Source: Glaciimonas sp. | Lineage (GTDB): Bacteria > Pseudomonadota > Gammaproteobacteria > Burkholderiales > Burkholderiaceae_D | Length of the DNA: 40,056 nucleotides | Assembly (NCBI GenBank): GCA_012927625.1 | Contig: JABBOV010000020.1 | Span: 1 to 40,056, forward strand | Direction: 5' to 3' | Shown: positions 25,711 to 34,644 of the stretch, one piece after another | Position numbering within the stretch: position 1 is the stretch's first letter | How the letters are laid out: each line of letters starts with the position of its first letter | Notes under the pieces: generated by a model | Told to the model about the DNA's origin: nothing | Database searches by the model: none | What the model saw: the letters and a program-made list of their open reading frames with translations, nothing else | Program-made: the position numbers and the translations under genes

Positions 25711-26322
25711 TCAGGCGCATTCTTTGGTCTGATTCAGTGCCTTGTCCAAAGCCAGTGCGCGTGCATCGGCGCCCATCGCGATACCTTCGGCACGGATCAC
25801 CGTGATGTCGGTAATACCGAAGAAGCCCAGCACGGCACGCAAAAATGCTTCCTGGTGATCCATTGCACCTTCATATGCGGTGCCGGCATACATGCCGCCG
25901 CGTGACGATACGATCACGACTTTCTTGCCGCCGGCCAAACCTTCCGGGCCTTGTGCGGTGTAGCGGAAAGTGCGGCCGGCCTGCGCAATGCGATCAATCC
26001 ATGCCTTGAGTTGGGTCGGCACCGAGAAGTTGTACATCGGTGCGCCGATCACCACCACGTCGGCTGTCAGAAATTCGCCCAGCATGGTTTCCGTCAATGC
26101 CAACTCTGCGTGCAAACTCGCCGGCGCAACATAGCCTTCTTGCGGACGCAATGCCGCCAGCAACTCGCCACCCAAGTGCGCCGGCGGCGTTGCGGCCAGG
26201 TCGCGGTAAGTGACGGTTGCATTCGGATTGGTTTCCTTCAGTTGATAGACCGTAGCGGCAGTCACTTGCCGTGAAACCGACATCGCACCGAGTGCGCTTG
26301 AATCAATATGCAGGATTTTCAT
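25711..26322 (-). CDS. azoR: FMN-dependent NADH:quinone oxidoreductase / azoreductase AzoR
   Basis: 203 residues from the ATG at 26320-26322 with TGGAG upstream; the open frame to 26721 runs antisense over the LysR gene and is not family-like. Flavodoxin-like fold: MKILHIDSSALGAMSVSRQ (phosphate-binding loop SSALGAMSVS), GAPMYNFSVPTQLKAWIDRI, and VVIVSSRGGMY for FMN binding. It reduces quinones and azo compounds with NADH. Divergent LysR gene on the other strand is its likely regulator. Confidence 0.92.
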   Translation of the reverse strand: MKILHIDSSALGAMSVSRQVTAATVYQLKETNPNATVTYRDLAATPPAHLGGELLAALRPQEGYVAPASLHAELALTETMLGEFLTADVVVIGAPMYNFSVPTQLKAWIDRIAQAGRTFRYTAQGPEGLAGGKKVVIVSSRGGMYAGTAYEGAMDHQEAFLRAVLGFFGITDITVIRAEGIAMGADARALALDKALNQTKECA

Positions 26323-26347
26323 GTTTGAACTCCATTGAAGAATTGGG

Positions 26348-26428
26348 TTATAAGTATTTTCGATAACTAAGTTTAAAATAGGAACAATATTAGTTAAATA
26401 GTTAAATTCAAGAATGATTATCCTGAAT
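26348..26428. promoter_or_regulatory. Candidate LysR operators between azoR and the LysR gene
   Basis: TTAT-N11-ATAA (26348-26366) fits the LysR T-N11-A box. A second dyad lies at 26407-26427: TTCA-n-GA-N7-TC-n-TGAA. The region is strongly AT-rich and serves both divergent promoters. These are pattern matches only. Confidence 0.4.
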
Positions 26429-26448
26429 ATAGAATAATTGGATCTGAA

Positions 26449-27363
26449 ATGTATGATTTGAACGATATGTATTTGTTCGCTAAAGTAGTCGAGCAGGGCG
26501 GTTACAGCGCTGCTGCGCGGCACTTGGGAATGCAGGTTTCGCGACTCAGCCGGCGTATCAGCGAGCTTGAATCCAGCCTGGGCGTGCGCCTTCTGAACCG
26601 CACTACGCGCAAAATTTCGATGACCGATGTTGGTAATACGTTTTATCAGCACTGTATTGCGCTCGTGGCTGAAGCCCAGGCGGCACGCGATACGATCGAC
26701 CGCACCCGCGCCGAGCCGCAAGGGTTGGTGCGCTTAAGTTGCCCGGTCGGATTGCTGCATAGCCATGTTGCCACCATAGTGACGCGTTTTTTGCTGGCAA
26801 AGCCGCTGGTACGGGTCCATGTGGAAGCCACCAACCGCCGTGTGGATGTGGTCGAAGAGGGCTTCGACATTGCATTGCGCGTCAGGAGCTTGCCGCTGGA
26901 AGACTCCAATCTGGCCGTCCGCCTGCTGGCTAATACGGAGCTCATTTTGCTCGGCAGCCCAGGCTTATTTGCCCTGCATGGCAAACCGCAACAGATCGCC
27001 GATTTGAGCCGGTTTCCCACCTTGAGCATGACGCGCCCTGGCGACAAATACCTGTGGCAATTCACCAAGCCCGATGGCGGCGTCGAGGCTGTTGCACATC
27101 AGCCGCGTCTGGCCACCGACGATTTCGTTACCTTGCGCCGTGCTGCACTAAACGGCCTTGGCATTACGTATCTGCCAAAATTCATGGTGCAGGAGGATCT
27201 CGCCAGCGGTGCGCTCGAACATGTGTTGCCGGAATTGGCGATTCCGCAGGGCGTCGTGCATGCGCTATTTCCCTCGCGCCGCGGTTTGGTGCCTGCGGTG
27301 CGGGATTTCATCGATGCGCTGGTGGAAGGCTTCGCCGCCGGTGAACAAGCCTTACTTCAGTGA
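26449..27363 (+). CDS. LysR family transcriptional regulator
   Basis: 304 residues. N-terminal winged helix-turn-helix (1-60): MYLFAKVVEQGGYSAAARHLGMQVSRLSRRISELESSLGVRLLNRTTRKISMTD-like layout; then the effector-binding PBP-like domain from about 90. The sequence resembles the CrgA/AaeR-like branch that often lies divergent to quinone or azo reductases and responds to electrophiles. It probably controls azoR from the shared intergenic region. Confidence 0.92.
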   Translation: MYDLNDMYLFAKVVEQGGYSAAARHLGMQVSRLSRRISELESSLGVRLLNRTTRKISMTDVGNTFYQHCIALVAEAQAARDTIDRTRAEPQGLVRLSCPVGLLHSHVATIVTRFLLAKPLVRVHVEATNRRVDVVEEGFDIALRVRSLPLEDSNLAVRLLANTELILLGSPGLFALHGKPQQIADLSRFPTLSMTRPGDKYLWQFTKPDGGVEAVAHQPRLATDDFVTLRRAALNGLGITYLPKFMVQEDLASGALEHVLPELAIPQGVVHALFPSRRGLVPAVRDFIDALVEGFAAGEQALLQ

Positions 27364-27524
27364 ATTTAAAATTTTTATAAATTAAGGGAGTATGTAAATA
27401 AATGCTGTATCTTACGCACGTGTATACTGCAGAACTATAAAATACATCAGTTAGTATAATTATTTTTAAAAATTATGTGCAAATCCAAGTCCTATCGTTA
27501 CCAGTCACCATCAAGAGAAAAAAC

Positions 27525-27890
27525 ATGATCAAAAGTGAAGCCATCAAACGCGTCAATGGGGCTATTGGCAGCCCGTTGCTTAATGAGGGCAATACGCATT
27601 GGGCGACGGTCGTCGCACATGCCGGCGATGAAGGTTGGTGGATCCATATCCCATTGCTGCAGTTCAAAAAGGAAATTCATATCTTGCTTTGCAGCGAAAA
27701 GGCCAAGGTTTTCCGTCATTTGAAAATCAAGGCCAGCGAAATATTGAGTCCGGCAATGAAATTCCGCTGCAAGGATCAGGTCGCCGATATTTTCATTTCC
27801 GCCGCCAGCCCCAGAAAGCTGGCCGACATCGTGCCCGGCGGCACCAAGCACAACTTCAGCAAACATATCGTGTCCGAATACCGCTTCTGA
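27525..27890 (+). CDS. Uncharacterised protein, first gene of the CapA trio
   Basis: 121 residues, no family recognised. No signal peptide or membrane helix; mixed alpha/beta with a Trp-rich centre (GDEGWWIHIPLLQFKKEIHILL near 35-56) and basic C-terminal half. The start is set at the ATG 27525 after AAGAG; an upstream start at 27477 gives a longer version without a ribosome site. It ends 2 bases before the next ATG, so it is probably cotranscribed with it. The upstream 160 bases are very AT-rich, unlike the gene, and contain TATAAT at 27455-27460 without a good -35. Confidence 0.65.
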   Translation: MIKSEAIKRVNGAIGSPLLNEGNTHWATVVAHAGDEGWWIHIPLLQFKKEIHILLCSEKAKVFRHLKIKASEILSPAMKFRCKDQVADIFISAASPRKLADIVPGGTKHNFSKHIVSEYRF

Positions 27891-27892
27891 AT

Positions 27893-28324
27893 ATGTCCAT
27901 ATCACTTCAACACGCCAGCTTCAGGATACGCGTCGTCGCACTATGGGTGATTTTGCTACTTGCCACCGCCACCACAGTTGCCCATGCTGCGCCATTGTTG
28001 CGCTGCCAGGTTACGTATGCCGGCACCACGCATATAGTGGAAGCTGCGCCCGGCTCGGACCCCTACAGCGTTCCATCGGTCGACATCGGCGGTCGATTCC
28101 GTTTTAAGGCCGTGGTGCTTGGCACCCCACAACGGATCGACGTGATCAATTTGTACGCCTACCTCGACGCCAGTCGCCAGCCGATACTGATCCATCAAGC
28201 CAAGTACTTGCCGCCTTTCAAGGCGTCTGTCACGCCCACCGCACTGACTGGCAATAACTATCTTTACGCATCCAATGTGGAGCGCGAGCTTCAGTACAGT
28301 TGCACCTTGCAGGGGGTGCAGTGA
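27893..28324 (+). CDS. Uncharacterised secreted protein
   Basis: 143 residues, family not recognised. A signal peptide is clear: basic start, hydrophobic VVALWVILLLATATTVAHAA, cleavage probably after AHA (about residue 32). The mature part holds two Cys (LLRCQVTYAG and LQYSCTLQGVQ) that could form one disulfide joining its ends, and looks beta-rich. It overlaps the capA ATG by 1 base, so a periplasmic partnership with the CapA protein is plausible but unproven. Confidence 0.7.
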   Translation: MSISLQHASFRIRVVALWVILLLATATTVAHAAPLLRCQVTYAGTTHIVEAAPGSDPYSVPSVDIGGRFRFKAVVLGTPQRIDVINLYAYLDASRQPILIHQAKYLPPFKASVTPTALTGNNYLYASNVERELQYSCTLQGVQ

Positions 28325-29334
28325 TGAAGAACCGTCTTGCCAAACACGTTAGACACTGGCTTGCCGGAGCAGCCTGGCTGGCGCTGTGCATATCCAGTGT
28401 TAACGCAATCGCAGCAGAATCCGAGGCAACTGTCAGCTTGTTATTTGCGGGCGACATTGTGCTCGACGGCAAGCCCGGCAAAGCCATCGAACAGGGGCGC
28501 GATCCATTTGCGCCGTTTGCCGCAATCTTGCAAGCAGCCGATATTCGGATCGGCAATCTCGAATGCGTGGTTGCCACCAGCGGCGATCCGGCCGATAAAA
28601 ACTTCACCTTTCGGGCCCACCCGCGCACGCTGCCGGTGCTCAAACGTCACTTCGATGCGGTGGCGCTGGCTAACAATCACTCGGGCGATTTTGGCCGCGC
28701 TGCCTTTGCTGAAATGCTCGGTCTGCTCGATCGTGAGGGCATCCTCAAATTCGGCGGCGGCCGCAATCTACGCGAAGCGCACGCCCCGCTCATCGTTGAG
28801 CGCAAAGGCATCCGCATCGCGCTGCTCAGTTACAACGAATTCATGCCGCGCAGCTTCGAAGCCGATAGCAATGCTGCCGGCGTAGCGTGGAGTGAAGATG
28901 AACAAGTGGTGGCCGACATCCAGGCTGCCCGCAGCGTGCATAAAGCAGATTTGGTGATCCCGATCATGCACTGGGGCTGGGAAAACGAGACCCGCTCCGG
29001 CCCACGCCAGCGCCAGTTGGCACGCTTGATGATCGACGCCGGGGCCGACGTCATCATCGGCGGCCATCCGCACGTCAGGCAAGAAATCGAGCGCTACAAG
29101 GGCAGGCCGATCATCTACAGCGTCGGCAACTTCGTGCTGGACGAACTTGATAATCCCAATCAAGCCATCGGCTGGGTGCTGCGGCTGCAACTCGACCGCC
29201 AAGGCGTGCAGAGTTTCAAGACTAGCGTCGTCCACATCGACAGCGAAGGGATCCCGCACCCGGCGCCGGAGGCAAGCAGCCCATGCTGGCAGCGCGGACA
29301 GGACACAGTGGCGCTGTGTCGGAATGGGGATTAG
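28324..29334 (+). CDS. CapA family metallophosphatase (poly-gamma-glutamate synthesis-like)
   Basis: 336 residues. N-terminal signal peptide (about 1-31). The PGA_cap/CapA calcineurin-like domain carries its metal-site motifs in order: LLFAGDIVLDG, IGNLECVV, ALANNHSGDFG, MHWGWENE and IIGGHPHV. No capB/capC ligase genes are near, so it is unlikely to make poly-gamma-glutamate; stand-alone CapA homologues are common and of uncertain role. ATG overlaps the upstream stop by 1 base. Only 10 bases separate its stop from the convergent aldolase stop. Confidence 0.85.
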   Translation: MKNRLAKHVRHWLAGAAWLALCISSVNAIAAESEATVSLLFAGDIVLDGKPGKAIEQGRDPFAPFAAILQAADIRIGNLECVVATSGDPADKNFTFRAHPRTLPVLKRHFDAVALANNHSGDFGRAAFAEMLGLLDREGILKFGGGRNLREAHAPLIVERKGIRIALLSYNEFMPRSFEADSNAAGVAWSEDEQVVADIQAARSVHKADLVIPIMHWGWENETRSGPRQRQLARLMIDAGADVIIGGHPHVRQEIERYKGRPIIYSVGNFVLDELDNPNQAIGWVLRLQLDRQGVQSFKTSVVHIDSEGIPHPAPEASSPCWQRGQDTVALCRNGD

Positions 29335-29344
29335 GTCGCTCGCG

Positions 29345-30364
29345 TTAGTCGTTTTCCATTTCCGGCGCATAACCGCCGCGCATGGCAAGACTGTTCAGGC
29401 GGGCACGTTTGAGCAAGACCTGCTGGGCCGCTTGGATATTCTCCGGCTTGCCGCCCCATGCCAGCAACACCGGCTGCTGCAACGCACGGCCATACGAAAA
29501 ACCAAGACGCCACGGCGACGGCCGGTCGCAGCGATTCAATGCATTCAAGTTGGCAGTGGCTTGCACCGGGATCAGGCCGCCGGAGAGGAAGTTGATGCCG
29601 GGTACAGCAGCAGGAACCGTCCGGCGCAGGACTTTGAGCGTGATAGCAGCGACTGCTTCAGGGCTGGATTCGGGCTGCTCCTTGCCGGCTACTACCATAT
29701 TGGGTTTCAGCAGCAGGTGTTCGAGTACCACATGATGGCGGCAGAGGGCATGAAACACTGCATGCAGAACGGCTTCGGTAACCTCTGCGCAGCGTTCGAT
29801 ACTGTGATCGCCGTCCATCAGGACTTCCGGCTCGACAATCGGCACCAAGCCTTCGCTCTGGCACACTGCAGCATAACGCGCCAGCATTTCCGCATTGGCT
29901 GCGATGCCGGATGTGCTCGGGACACGTTCGGAAATGGCATAAATTTCGCGCCATTTGGCGAAACGGCCGCCCTGATCCCGATAGGTTTGCAACCGTTGCG
30001 CCAAGCCATCCAGTCCCTGTGTGACAAGATCGCCCGGATGCAAGGCCAGTTGTATATTGCCCTTGTCCACCTTGATGCCGGGAACGATTTTTTGTCCCCA
30101 GGCAAGTGCTGGAAATAGTCTGCCGTCATCGGTTTTCTGGGTCAGGGTTTCCTCGAACAGAATGACGCCGCTGATGTATTCGCCCAATCCCGGAGTGCTC
30201 AAAAGCAAGGATCGGTAAGCGCGTCGGTTTTCTTCCGTGGATGCGAGGTCGATTGCCTTGAAACGCTTTGCAATAGTGGGTTCGCTTTCATCGGCAGCAA
30301 GGATGCCGCGCCCTGCTTGCACCATATCCTCGATCGTGGCCTGCAAATAATCCTGATTTATCAT
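29345..30364 (-). CDS. fba (class I): Class I fructose-bisphosphate aldolase
   Basis: 339 residues from the ATG at 30362-30364, preceded by AAGGAG; an in-frame upstream extension of 13 residues is less likely. Matches the animal/plant-type class I aldolase: GRGILAADES, Schiff-base lysine in LLLKPNMV, FLSGG, INLN-like ATANLNALN, FSYGRALQ and AWGGK. It cleaves fructose-1,6-bisphosphate without metal. The C-terminus ends EMEND and lacks the functional terminal Tyr of the vertebrate enzymes. Class I and class II enzymes often coexist in betaproteobacteria. Confidence 0.92.
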   Translation of the reverse strand: MINQDYLQATIEDMVQAGRGILAADESEPTIAKRFKAIDLASTEENRRAYRSLLLSTPGLGEYISGVILFEETLTQKTDDGRLFPALAWGQKIVPGIKVDKGNIQLALHPGDLVTQGLDGLAQRLQTYRDQGGRFAKWREIYAISERVPSTSGIAANAEMLARYAAVCQSEGLVPIVEPEVLMDGDHSIERCAEVTEAVLHAVFHALCRHHVVLEHLLLKPNMVVAGKEQPESSPEAVAAITLKVLRRTVPAAVPGINFLSGGLIPVQATANLNALNRCDRPSPWRLGFSYGRALQQPVLLAWGGKPENIQAAQQVLLKRARLNSLAMRGGYAPEMEND

Positions 30365-30600
30365 GATCCTTCTCCTTGGCTGTGGTTTAGTTGCGACGTT
30401 CACATTACCGAGAATACTTTATCGTGCGATACCTCAGTATTTTATGGATTAACAGAATTTCGTTATCCAAGGCAGATCGGTAGAATGTAGAAGCAGTGCA
30501 GTAGTCGGTTGGGCCAGTGCCGCATCAGCCCAGCGTGCTGTACACAATATTGGACTAAAAAATCGTTCCTAACGCCCCGGACAGAAAATCTGCCACCCGG

Positions 30601-31332
30601 CTATCCATCCAGTTCCGCATAGTGCCGAAAAATGCCTTGCTGGTTGAATGGCAAGCGCCGACTCGAGGCTAAATAGACGGCGATGCGCGGGCGCAACGCG
30701 ACGCGCTTATGCAGCGCGATCAAGCGTGGGTACGTCGGTGCCAGCGCCTTTATCGTGTGCGGAAATGCGTAGCGCAAACCGGCGATAATCTGGAACATCG
30801 ATAAATCGACATAGGACAGCGCATCGCCTAGCAAGTAAGCGTCCCCGCTGTCGCAGTTAGATTCCAGGATGCGCTCAAAATAGCCGAAGAACTTCGGCAG
30901 GCGTGCCGCGGTAAAATCTTGCGCGCGCCGCAGTGCTTCCGGTTTTTGATCCTTGTAATACAGGCCCCCGGAGACCGGGTGATGGGAATCGTGTATCTCG
31001 GTCACCAGGTCGGCAATCGTGAGTTGTAATTGGTGGGCCCAGAGTCGATTCGGTTCATCTTTCGGCACTAATCCGAGTCGCGGCCCAAGGAACAACAGTA
31101 TGTTGGCAGTCTGTCCGATGATCTGGTCTCCGACTTTCAGGAACGGCGGCGCAAATGGCGGCTGGGCGAGATCGTTGCTTTCCAGTAATTGCATCATCGC
31201 CGGGAGGCCCATGCCGCTGCGTTCCGTGCCACGGGCGACATCGTCATAATCGGCGCCAGCATCTTCTAATGCTAGTCGTATGAATTCTCCTCGGCCTTGT
31301 ATAGTGGGCCAGTAATACAGTTGGTAGCGCAT
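30601..31332 (-). CDS. Glutathione S-transferase family protein
   Basis: 243 residues from the ATG at 31330-31332 with GGAG at a good distance. N-terminal thioredoxin-like domain YQLYYWPTIQGRGEFIRLALEDAGADYDDV with the Tyr of sigma/alpha-like GSTs, then QTANILLFLG (glutathione-binding Gln-Thr-Ala in place of the usual Glu/Gln-Ser), and the helical C-terminal domain with LSYVDLSMFQII. Probably detoxification; substrate unknown. Confidence 0.85.
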   Translation of the reverse strand: MRYQLYYWPTIQGRGEFIRLALEDAGADYDDVARGTERSGMGLPAMMQLLESNDLAQPPFAPPFLKVGDQIIGQTANILLFLGPRLGLVPKDEPNRLWAHQLQLTIADLVTEIHDSHHPVSGGLYYKDQKPEALRRAQDFTAARLPKFFGYFERILESNCDSGDAYLLGDALSYVDLSMFQIIAGLRYAFPHTIKALAPTYPRLIALHKRVALRPRIAVYLASSRRLPFNQQGIFRHYAELDG

Positions 31333-31819
31333 GGGTAGATTCTCCGCAGTTAGTGACGCAATAGGGGACAAACAAGTTTGTATTTAACACAATACGATTA
31401 TCACGCCAGATGATGTGGCGCGATAGCATTTTGACTATTTTAATTATCCAGTTTGCGGTAACTTGTCGTGGGTTCCAATTCCGAACCAGCACTCCCACCT
31501 TGGCAGCAAAAGTTGGGGGTCGAAATCTACTTACACGTGCATTACGAGTTCCTTTTTTTGCAAACAAAAAGCATTCAAGACAGCTCGAGTAATTCTATAA
31601 ATTTTTTATTTATTATGAGTATGCCAAAAAACACTATAGTTTCCGTATGATTTAATTGCGGTAGTTAGAAATACAGTTAGTAGTATACTTTTTTCCGGGA
31701 AACAATTAAAACTGCTGGCAGCAAATTGCTGCTGTCGATAAAATCGTCGTCCACCGCATTTTTTGACGCGCTTTCAACCAGCAAGCTTTCAACAACTCTT
31801 ATCTTTCAACAACTCTTAT
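31333..31819. other. Long gene-free stretch between GST and LplT-like genes
   Basis: 487 bases with no supported gene on either strand. It becomes strongly AT-rich from about 31580, consistent with promoters for both divergent genes. Visible structures are an inverted repeat GCAGCA-AAT-TGCTGC (31718-31732) and the 17-base tandem repeat just before the next start. A stretch at 31468-31500 has some tRNA T-arm flavour but no tRNA. Confidence 0.6.
31786..31819. repeat. Perfect 17-base tandem repeat touching the LplT-like start codon
   Basis: CTTTCAACAACTCTTAT occurs twice head to tail (31786-31802, 31803-31819) directly before the ATG at 31820. A partial third copy, CTTTCAACCA, lies at 31771-31780. 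Confidence 0.9.
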
Positions 31820-33145
31820 ATGCGTCAATCCGGCCAGTTTTCCTTGCTCTTTCAGCGGCGTTTCGGACCTTTTTTCTGGACTCAGTTTTTTGGCGCGTTT
31901 AACGATAACGTGTTCAAGACCGCATTGCTGACCATCATCACTTACGATGCCTTACGCTGGACCAAGATGGATGTGGGCTTGTTGAATAACCTGATTCCAG
32001 GGCTGTTCATTTTGCCGTTTGTGCTGTTTTCCGCGCTGTCGGGGCAATTTGCCGACAAGTTTGACAAGGCGCGCATGGCGCGTGTTGTGAAGTTGCTTGA
32101 AATTGGCATCATGCTGGTCGCTGCCTATGGCTGGATGACGCACAACTTGTGGATTCTGGTGGCTGCGGTGGTTGGCATGGGGTTGCACTCGACGTTGTTT
32201 GGTCCGGTGAAATACGCCTATTTGCCACAGCATTTGAAACGCGAAGAGTTAATCGGCGGCAATGGCATGGTGGAAATGGGCACTTTCGTGGGCATCCTGC
32301 TAGGCGAGGTTCTGGGTGCGGTGCTGGTGGTGCAAAAGCCGTGGGGGCTGCAACTCATCGCCGGCAGCACGATTGCGTTCGCGCTAATCGGCTGGCGCGC
32401 CAGCCGCGCCATTCCGCCGACGCCCGCACCAGCGCCAGATTTACAGATTAACTGGAATCCGTGGCGCGAGACGCTGCGCAATCTGCGTTTTTCGCGCCAG
32501 AACCGTCCCGTATTTTTGGCTATGCTGGGTAATTCGTGGTTCTGGTTTTACGGCGCGATCGTGCTGGCGCAGTTTCCGGTGTATGCGCGCGATTACCTGC
32601 ACGGCGACCATAGTGTGTTCGTGTTGCTGCTGACCATGTTTTCATTCGGCATCGGTGCCGGCTCGTTATTGTGCGAACGCTTGTCAAAAAGCAGGGTGGA
32701 GATTGGGCTGGTGCCGCTGGGTGCGATGGGCTTGACGGTGTTCGGCTTCGATTTATTTCTCGCCAGCATCGGTTATGCCGGTATCGCCAATACGGTAATG
32801 ATCGATATGTACGGTTTTGTCGCACAACACGGCAGCCTGCGAATTCTGCTCGATTGCCTGTTGATCGGTATTTTTGGCGGCTTGTACATCGTGCCGTTGT
32901 TCGCGCTGATCCAGACCCGCTGCGATCCGCAGCATGTAGCGCGCACCATCGCCGGTATGAACATCCTGAATGCGTTGTTCATGGTTAGCGCTGCGCTGGT
33001 GGCAATGGTCTTGTTGCAAATGGGCTGCAGCATCCCGCAGATTTTCATGCTGACGGCGGTGTTGAATGCGCTGGTGGCGCTGGCGATTTTTTCAGCGGTG
33101 CCGGAATTCTGGCTGCGCTTTGTGGCATGGCTGGCTGGCCGTTAG
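31820..33145 (+). CDS. lplT-like: LplT-like MFS transporter (lysophospholipid transporter family)
   Basis: 441 residues from the ATG at 31820; a TTG at 31763 would add 19 residues coded by the tandem repeat. Twelve-helix MFS protein starting FGPFFWTQFFGAFNDNVFKTALLTIITY, the hallmark of LplT, which flips lysophospholipids inward for re-acylation by Aas. No acyltransferase domain is fused and none follows; in many proteobacteria an Aas-type domain is fused or adjacent. No ribosome site is seen before the ATG. Confidence 0.85.
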   Translation: MRQSGQFSLLFQRRFGPFFWTQFFGAFNDNVFKTALLTIITYDALRWTKMDVGLLNNLIPGLFILPFVLFSALSGQFADKFDKARMARVVKLLEIGIMLVAAYGWMTHNLWILVAAVVGMGLHSTLFGPVKYAYLPQHLKREELIGGNGMVEMGTFVGILLGEVLGAVLVVQKPWGLQLIAGSTIAFALIGWRASRAIPPTPAPAPDLQINWNPWRETLRNLRFSRQNRPVFLAMLGNSWFWFYGAIVLAQFPVYARDYLHGDHSVFVLLLTMFSFGIGAGSLLCERLSKSRVEIGLVPLGAMGLTVFGFDLFLASIGYAGIANTVMIDMYGFVAQHGSLRILLDCLLIGIFGGLYIVPLFALIQTRCDPQHVARTIAGMNILNALFMVSAALVAMVLLQMGCSIPQIFMLTAVLNALVALAIFSAVPEFWLRFVAWLAGR

Positions 33146-33186
33146 GCTGGTAAAATCAATTTTTTCCAGATTAATCGGCCTATTCT

Positions 33187-34290
33187 ATGTCCGGCAATAC
33201 TTTCGGCACACTCTTCACCGTCACCACCTTTGGCGAATCACACGGCCCGGCGATCGGCTGTGTCATCGATGGCTGCCCGCCGGGCATGGCCTTGTCGGAA
33301 GCCGACATCCAGCCTGATCTGGATCGCCGCAAGCCCGGCACCTCGCGTCACGTCACGCAACGGCAAGAGTCCGACACGGTGGAAATCCTGTCCGGCGTGT
33401 ATCTGGGCCAGACCACCGGTACCCCGATTGCGCTCTTGATCCGCAACGAAGACCAGCGCAGCAAGGATTACGGCAATATTGCCGAAACCTTCCGGCCCGG
33501 CCATGCCGACTATACCTACTGGCAGAAATACGGCATTCGCGACCCGCGCGGCGGCGGTCGCTCGTCGGCTCGGCTGACCGCGCCGGTGGTAGGCGCGGCT
33601 GCCATTGCCAAGAAATGGTTGCTGCAGCAATACGGCACCACTTTCACCGGCTGCATGAGCCAGTTGGGCGAAATCGGGATTCCGTTTGAATCCTGGGAAC
33701 ATGTGCGCAACAACCCGTTCTTTGCGGCGACCGGCAACCTCGGCGTCATTGCGCAGCTGGAGGAATACATGGATGCGTTGCGCAAAGCCGGCGACTCGAT
33801 CGGCGCTCGCATTGATGTGGCGGCGCAAAATGTGCCAGTCGGCTTGGGCGAGCCGATTTACGACAAGCTCGATGCCGAGATTGCGTACGCGATGATGGGT
33901 ATCAATGCGGTCAAAGGCGTGGAGATCGGTGCCGGTTTTAAATCCGTGGTGCAAAAAGGTTCGGAGCACGGCGATGAACTCACCCCGCAGGGTTTCGTCG
34001 GCAACAACTCCGGTGGCATGCTGGGTGGCATTTCGACCGGACAGGACATCACGGTATCGATTGCAATCAAGCCGACTTCGTCGATACGCATACCGCGGCG
34101 CTCGATTGATAAGGATGGCACGCCCAGCACGGTAGAAACCTTCGGGCGACACGATCCTTGCGTGGGTATCCGCGCCACCCCGATTGCCGAAGCGATGCTG
34201 GCTCTGGTATTGATGGATCACGCGTTACGGCATCGGGCCCAGTGCGGCGATGTACGGGTGAACACGCCGAAGATTGCTGCGCACGATTGA
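33187..34290 (+). CDS. aroC: Chorismate synthase
   Basis: 367 residues. Signatures: [31 protein letters not shown] (1-33), the second GxxxPGH-like motif in [17 protein letters not shown], and [12 protein letters not shown] plus [20 protein letters not shown]-dependent enzyme forming chorismate from 5-enolpyruvylshikimate 3-phosphate, the last common step to aromatic compounds. A palindromic repeat starts 2 bases after its stop, and a shared terminator comes 66 bases later. Confidence 0.97.
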   Translation: MSGNTFGTLFTVTTFGESHGPAIGCVIDGCPPGMALSEADIQPDLDRRKPGTSRHVTQRQESDTVEILSGVYLGQTTGTPIALLIRNEDQRSKDYGNIAETFRPGHADYTYWQKYGIRDPRGGGRSSARLTAPVVGAAAIAKKWLLQQYGTTFTGCMSQLGEIGIPFESWEHVRNNPFFAATGNLGVIAQLEEYMDALRKAGDSIGARIDVAAQNVPVGLGEPIYDKLDAEIAYAMMGINAVKGVEIGAGFKSVVQKGSEHGDELTPQGFVGNNSGGMLGGISTGQDITVSIAIKPTSSIRIPRRSIDKDGTPSTVETFGRHDPCVGIRATPIAEAMLALVLMDHALRHRAQCGDVRVNTPKIAAHD

Positions 34291-34292
34291 TG

Positions 34293-34332
34293 TAGTAGTG
34301 CAGGCCTCTGTGCCTGCATGCCGGCACTACTA
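34293..34332. repeat. GTAG-type palindromic repeat, copy 3 (short)
   Basis: TAGTAGTGC (34293-34301) pairs with GCACTACTA (34324-34332). The left half continues AGGCCTCTGTGCCTGC like copies 1 and 2; the right half is shortened to GCCGGCACTACTA. It lies 2 bases after aroC. Confidence 0.8.
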
Positions 34333-34350
34333 AAATACGGAGCAGAATAG

Positions 34351-34381
34351 AAAAAAGGGTGAACCGAAGTTCACCCTTTTT
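34351..34381. terminator. Bidirectional terminator between aroC and the tRNA genes
   Basis: GGGTGAAC (34357-34364) pairs with GTTCACCC (34369-34376) around CGAA, with six A on the left and five T on the right. It serves aroC on the plus strand and the tRNA transcript on the minus strand. Confidence 0.92.
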
Positions 34382-34387
34382 AATGTC

Positions 34388-34464
34388 TGGCGGAGTGGAC
34401 GGGACTCGAACCCGCGACCCCCGGCGTGACAGGCCGGTATTCTAACCAGCTGAACTACCACTCC
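34388..34464 (-). tRNA. tRNA-Asp (anticodon GTC)
   Basis: 77 bases including an encoded CCA (34388-34390 on the complement). Acceptor stem GGAGTGG/CCACTCC, D-loop with AGTTCAGCTGGTTAGAA, anticodon loop CCTGTCACG, and T loop GGTTCGAGTCC. Discriminator G, as required for Asp. Confidence 0.97.
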
Positions 34465-34509
34465 TGATTAAAACTATTTACAAGCTGTCACACTTGTTGT
34501 TTGACTGAT

Positions 34510-34585
34510 GGTGGGTGCTGAGAGGCTCGAACTCCCGACCTACGCCTTGTAAGGGCGCCGCTCTACCAACTGAGCTAAGCACCCA
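34510..34585 (-). tRNA. tRNA-Val (anticodon TAC)
   Basis: 76 bases including an encoded CCA. Acceptor GGGTGC.. pairs with GCACCC, D arm TAGCTCAGTTGGTAGAGC, anticodon loop CCTTACAAG, T loop GAGTTCGAGCC, discriminator A. It is transcribed before tRNA-Asp, 45 bases apart, probably as one unit. Confidence 0.97.
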
Positions 34586-34644
34586 TATTCTTTGCTTAGT
34601 CAGCCAAACCATCGATGATTTTGTTGCAGCACCGAAGAAGCGAG

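Noticed and set aside
26323-26721. N-terminal extension of azoR
   Set aside because: It runs antisense over the promoter region and the LysR gene; the ATG at 26322 has a ribosome site and the normal length.
31468-31500. tRNA fragment or attachment site
   Set aside because: Only a vague T-arm likeness; no acceptor or anticodon stem, and no match with the tRNA genes in the window.
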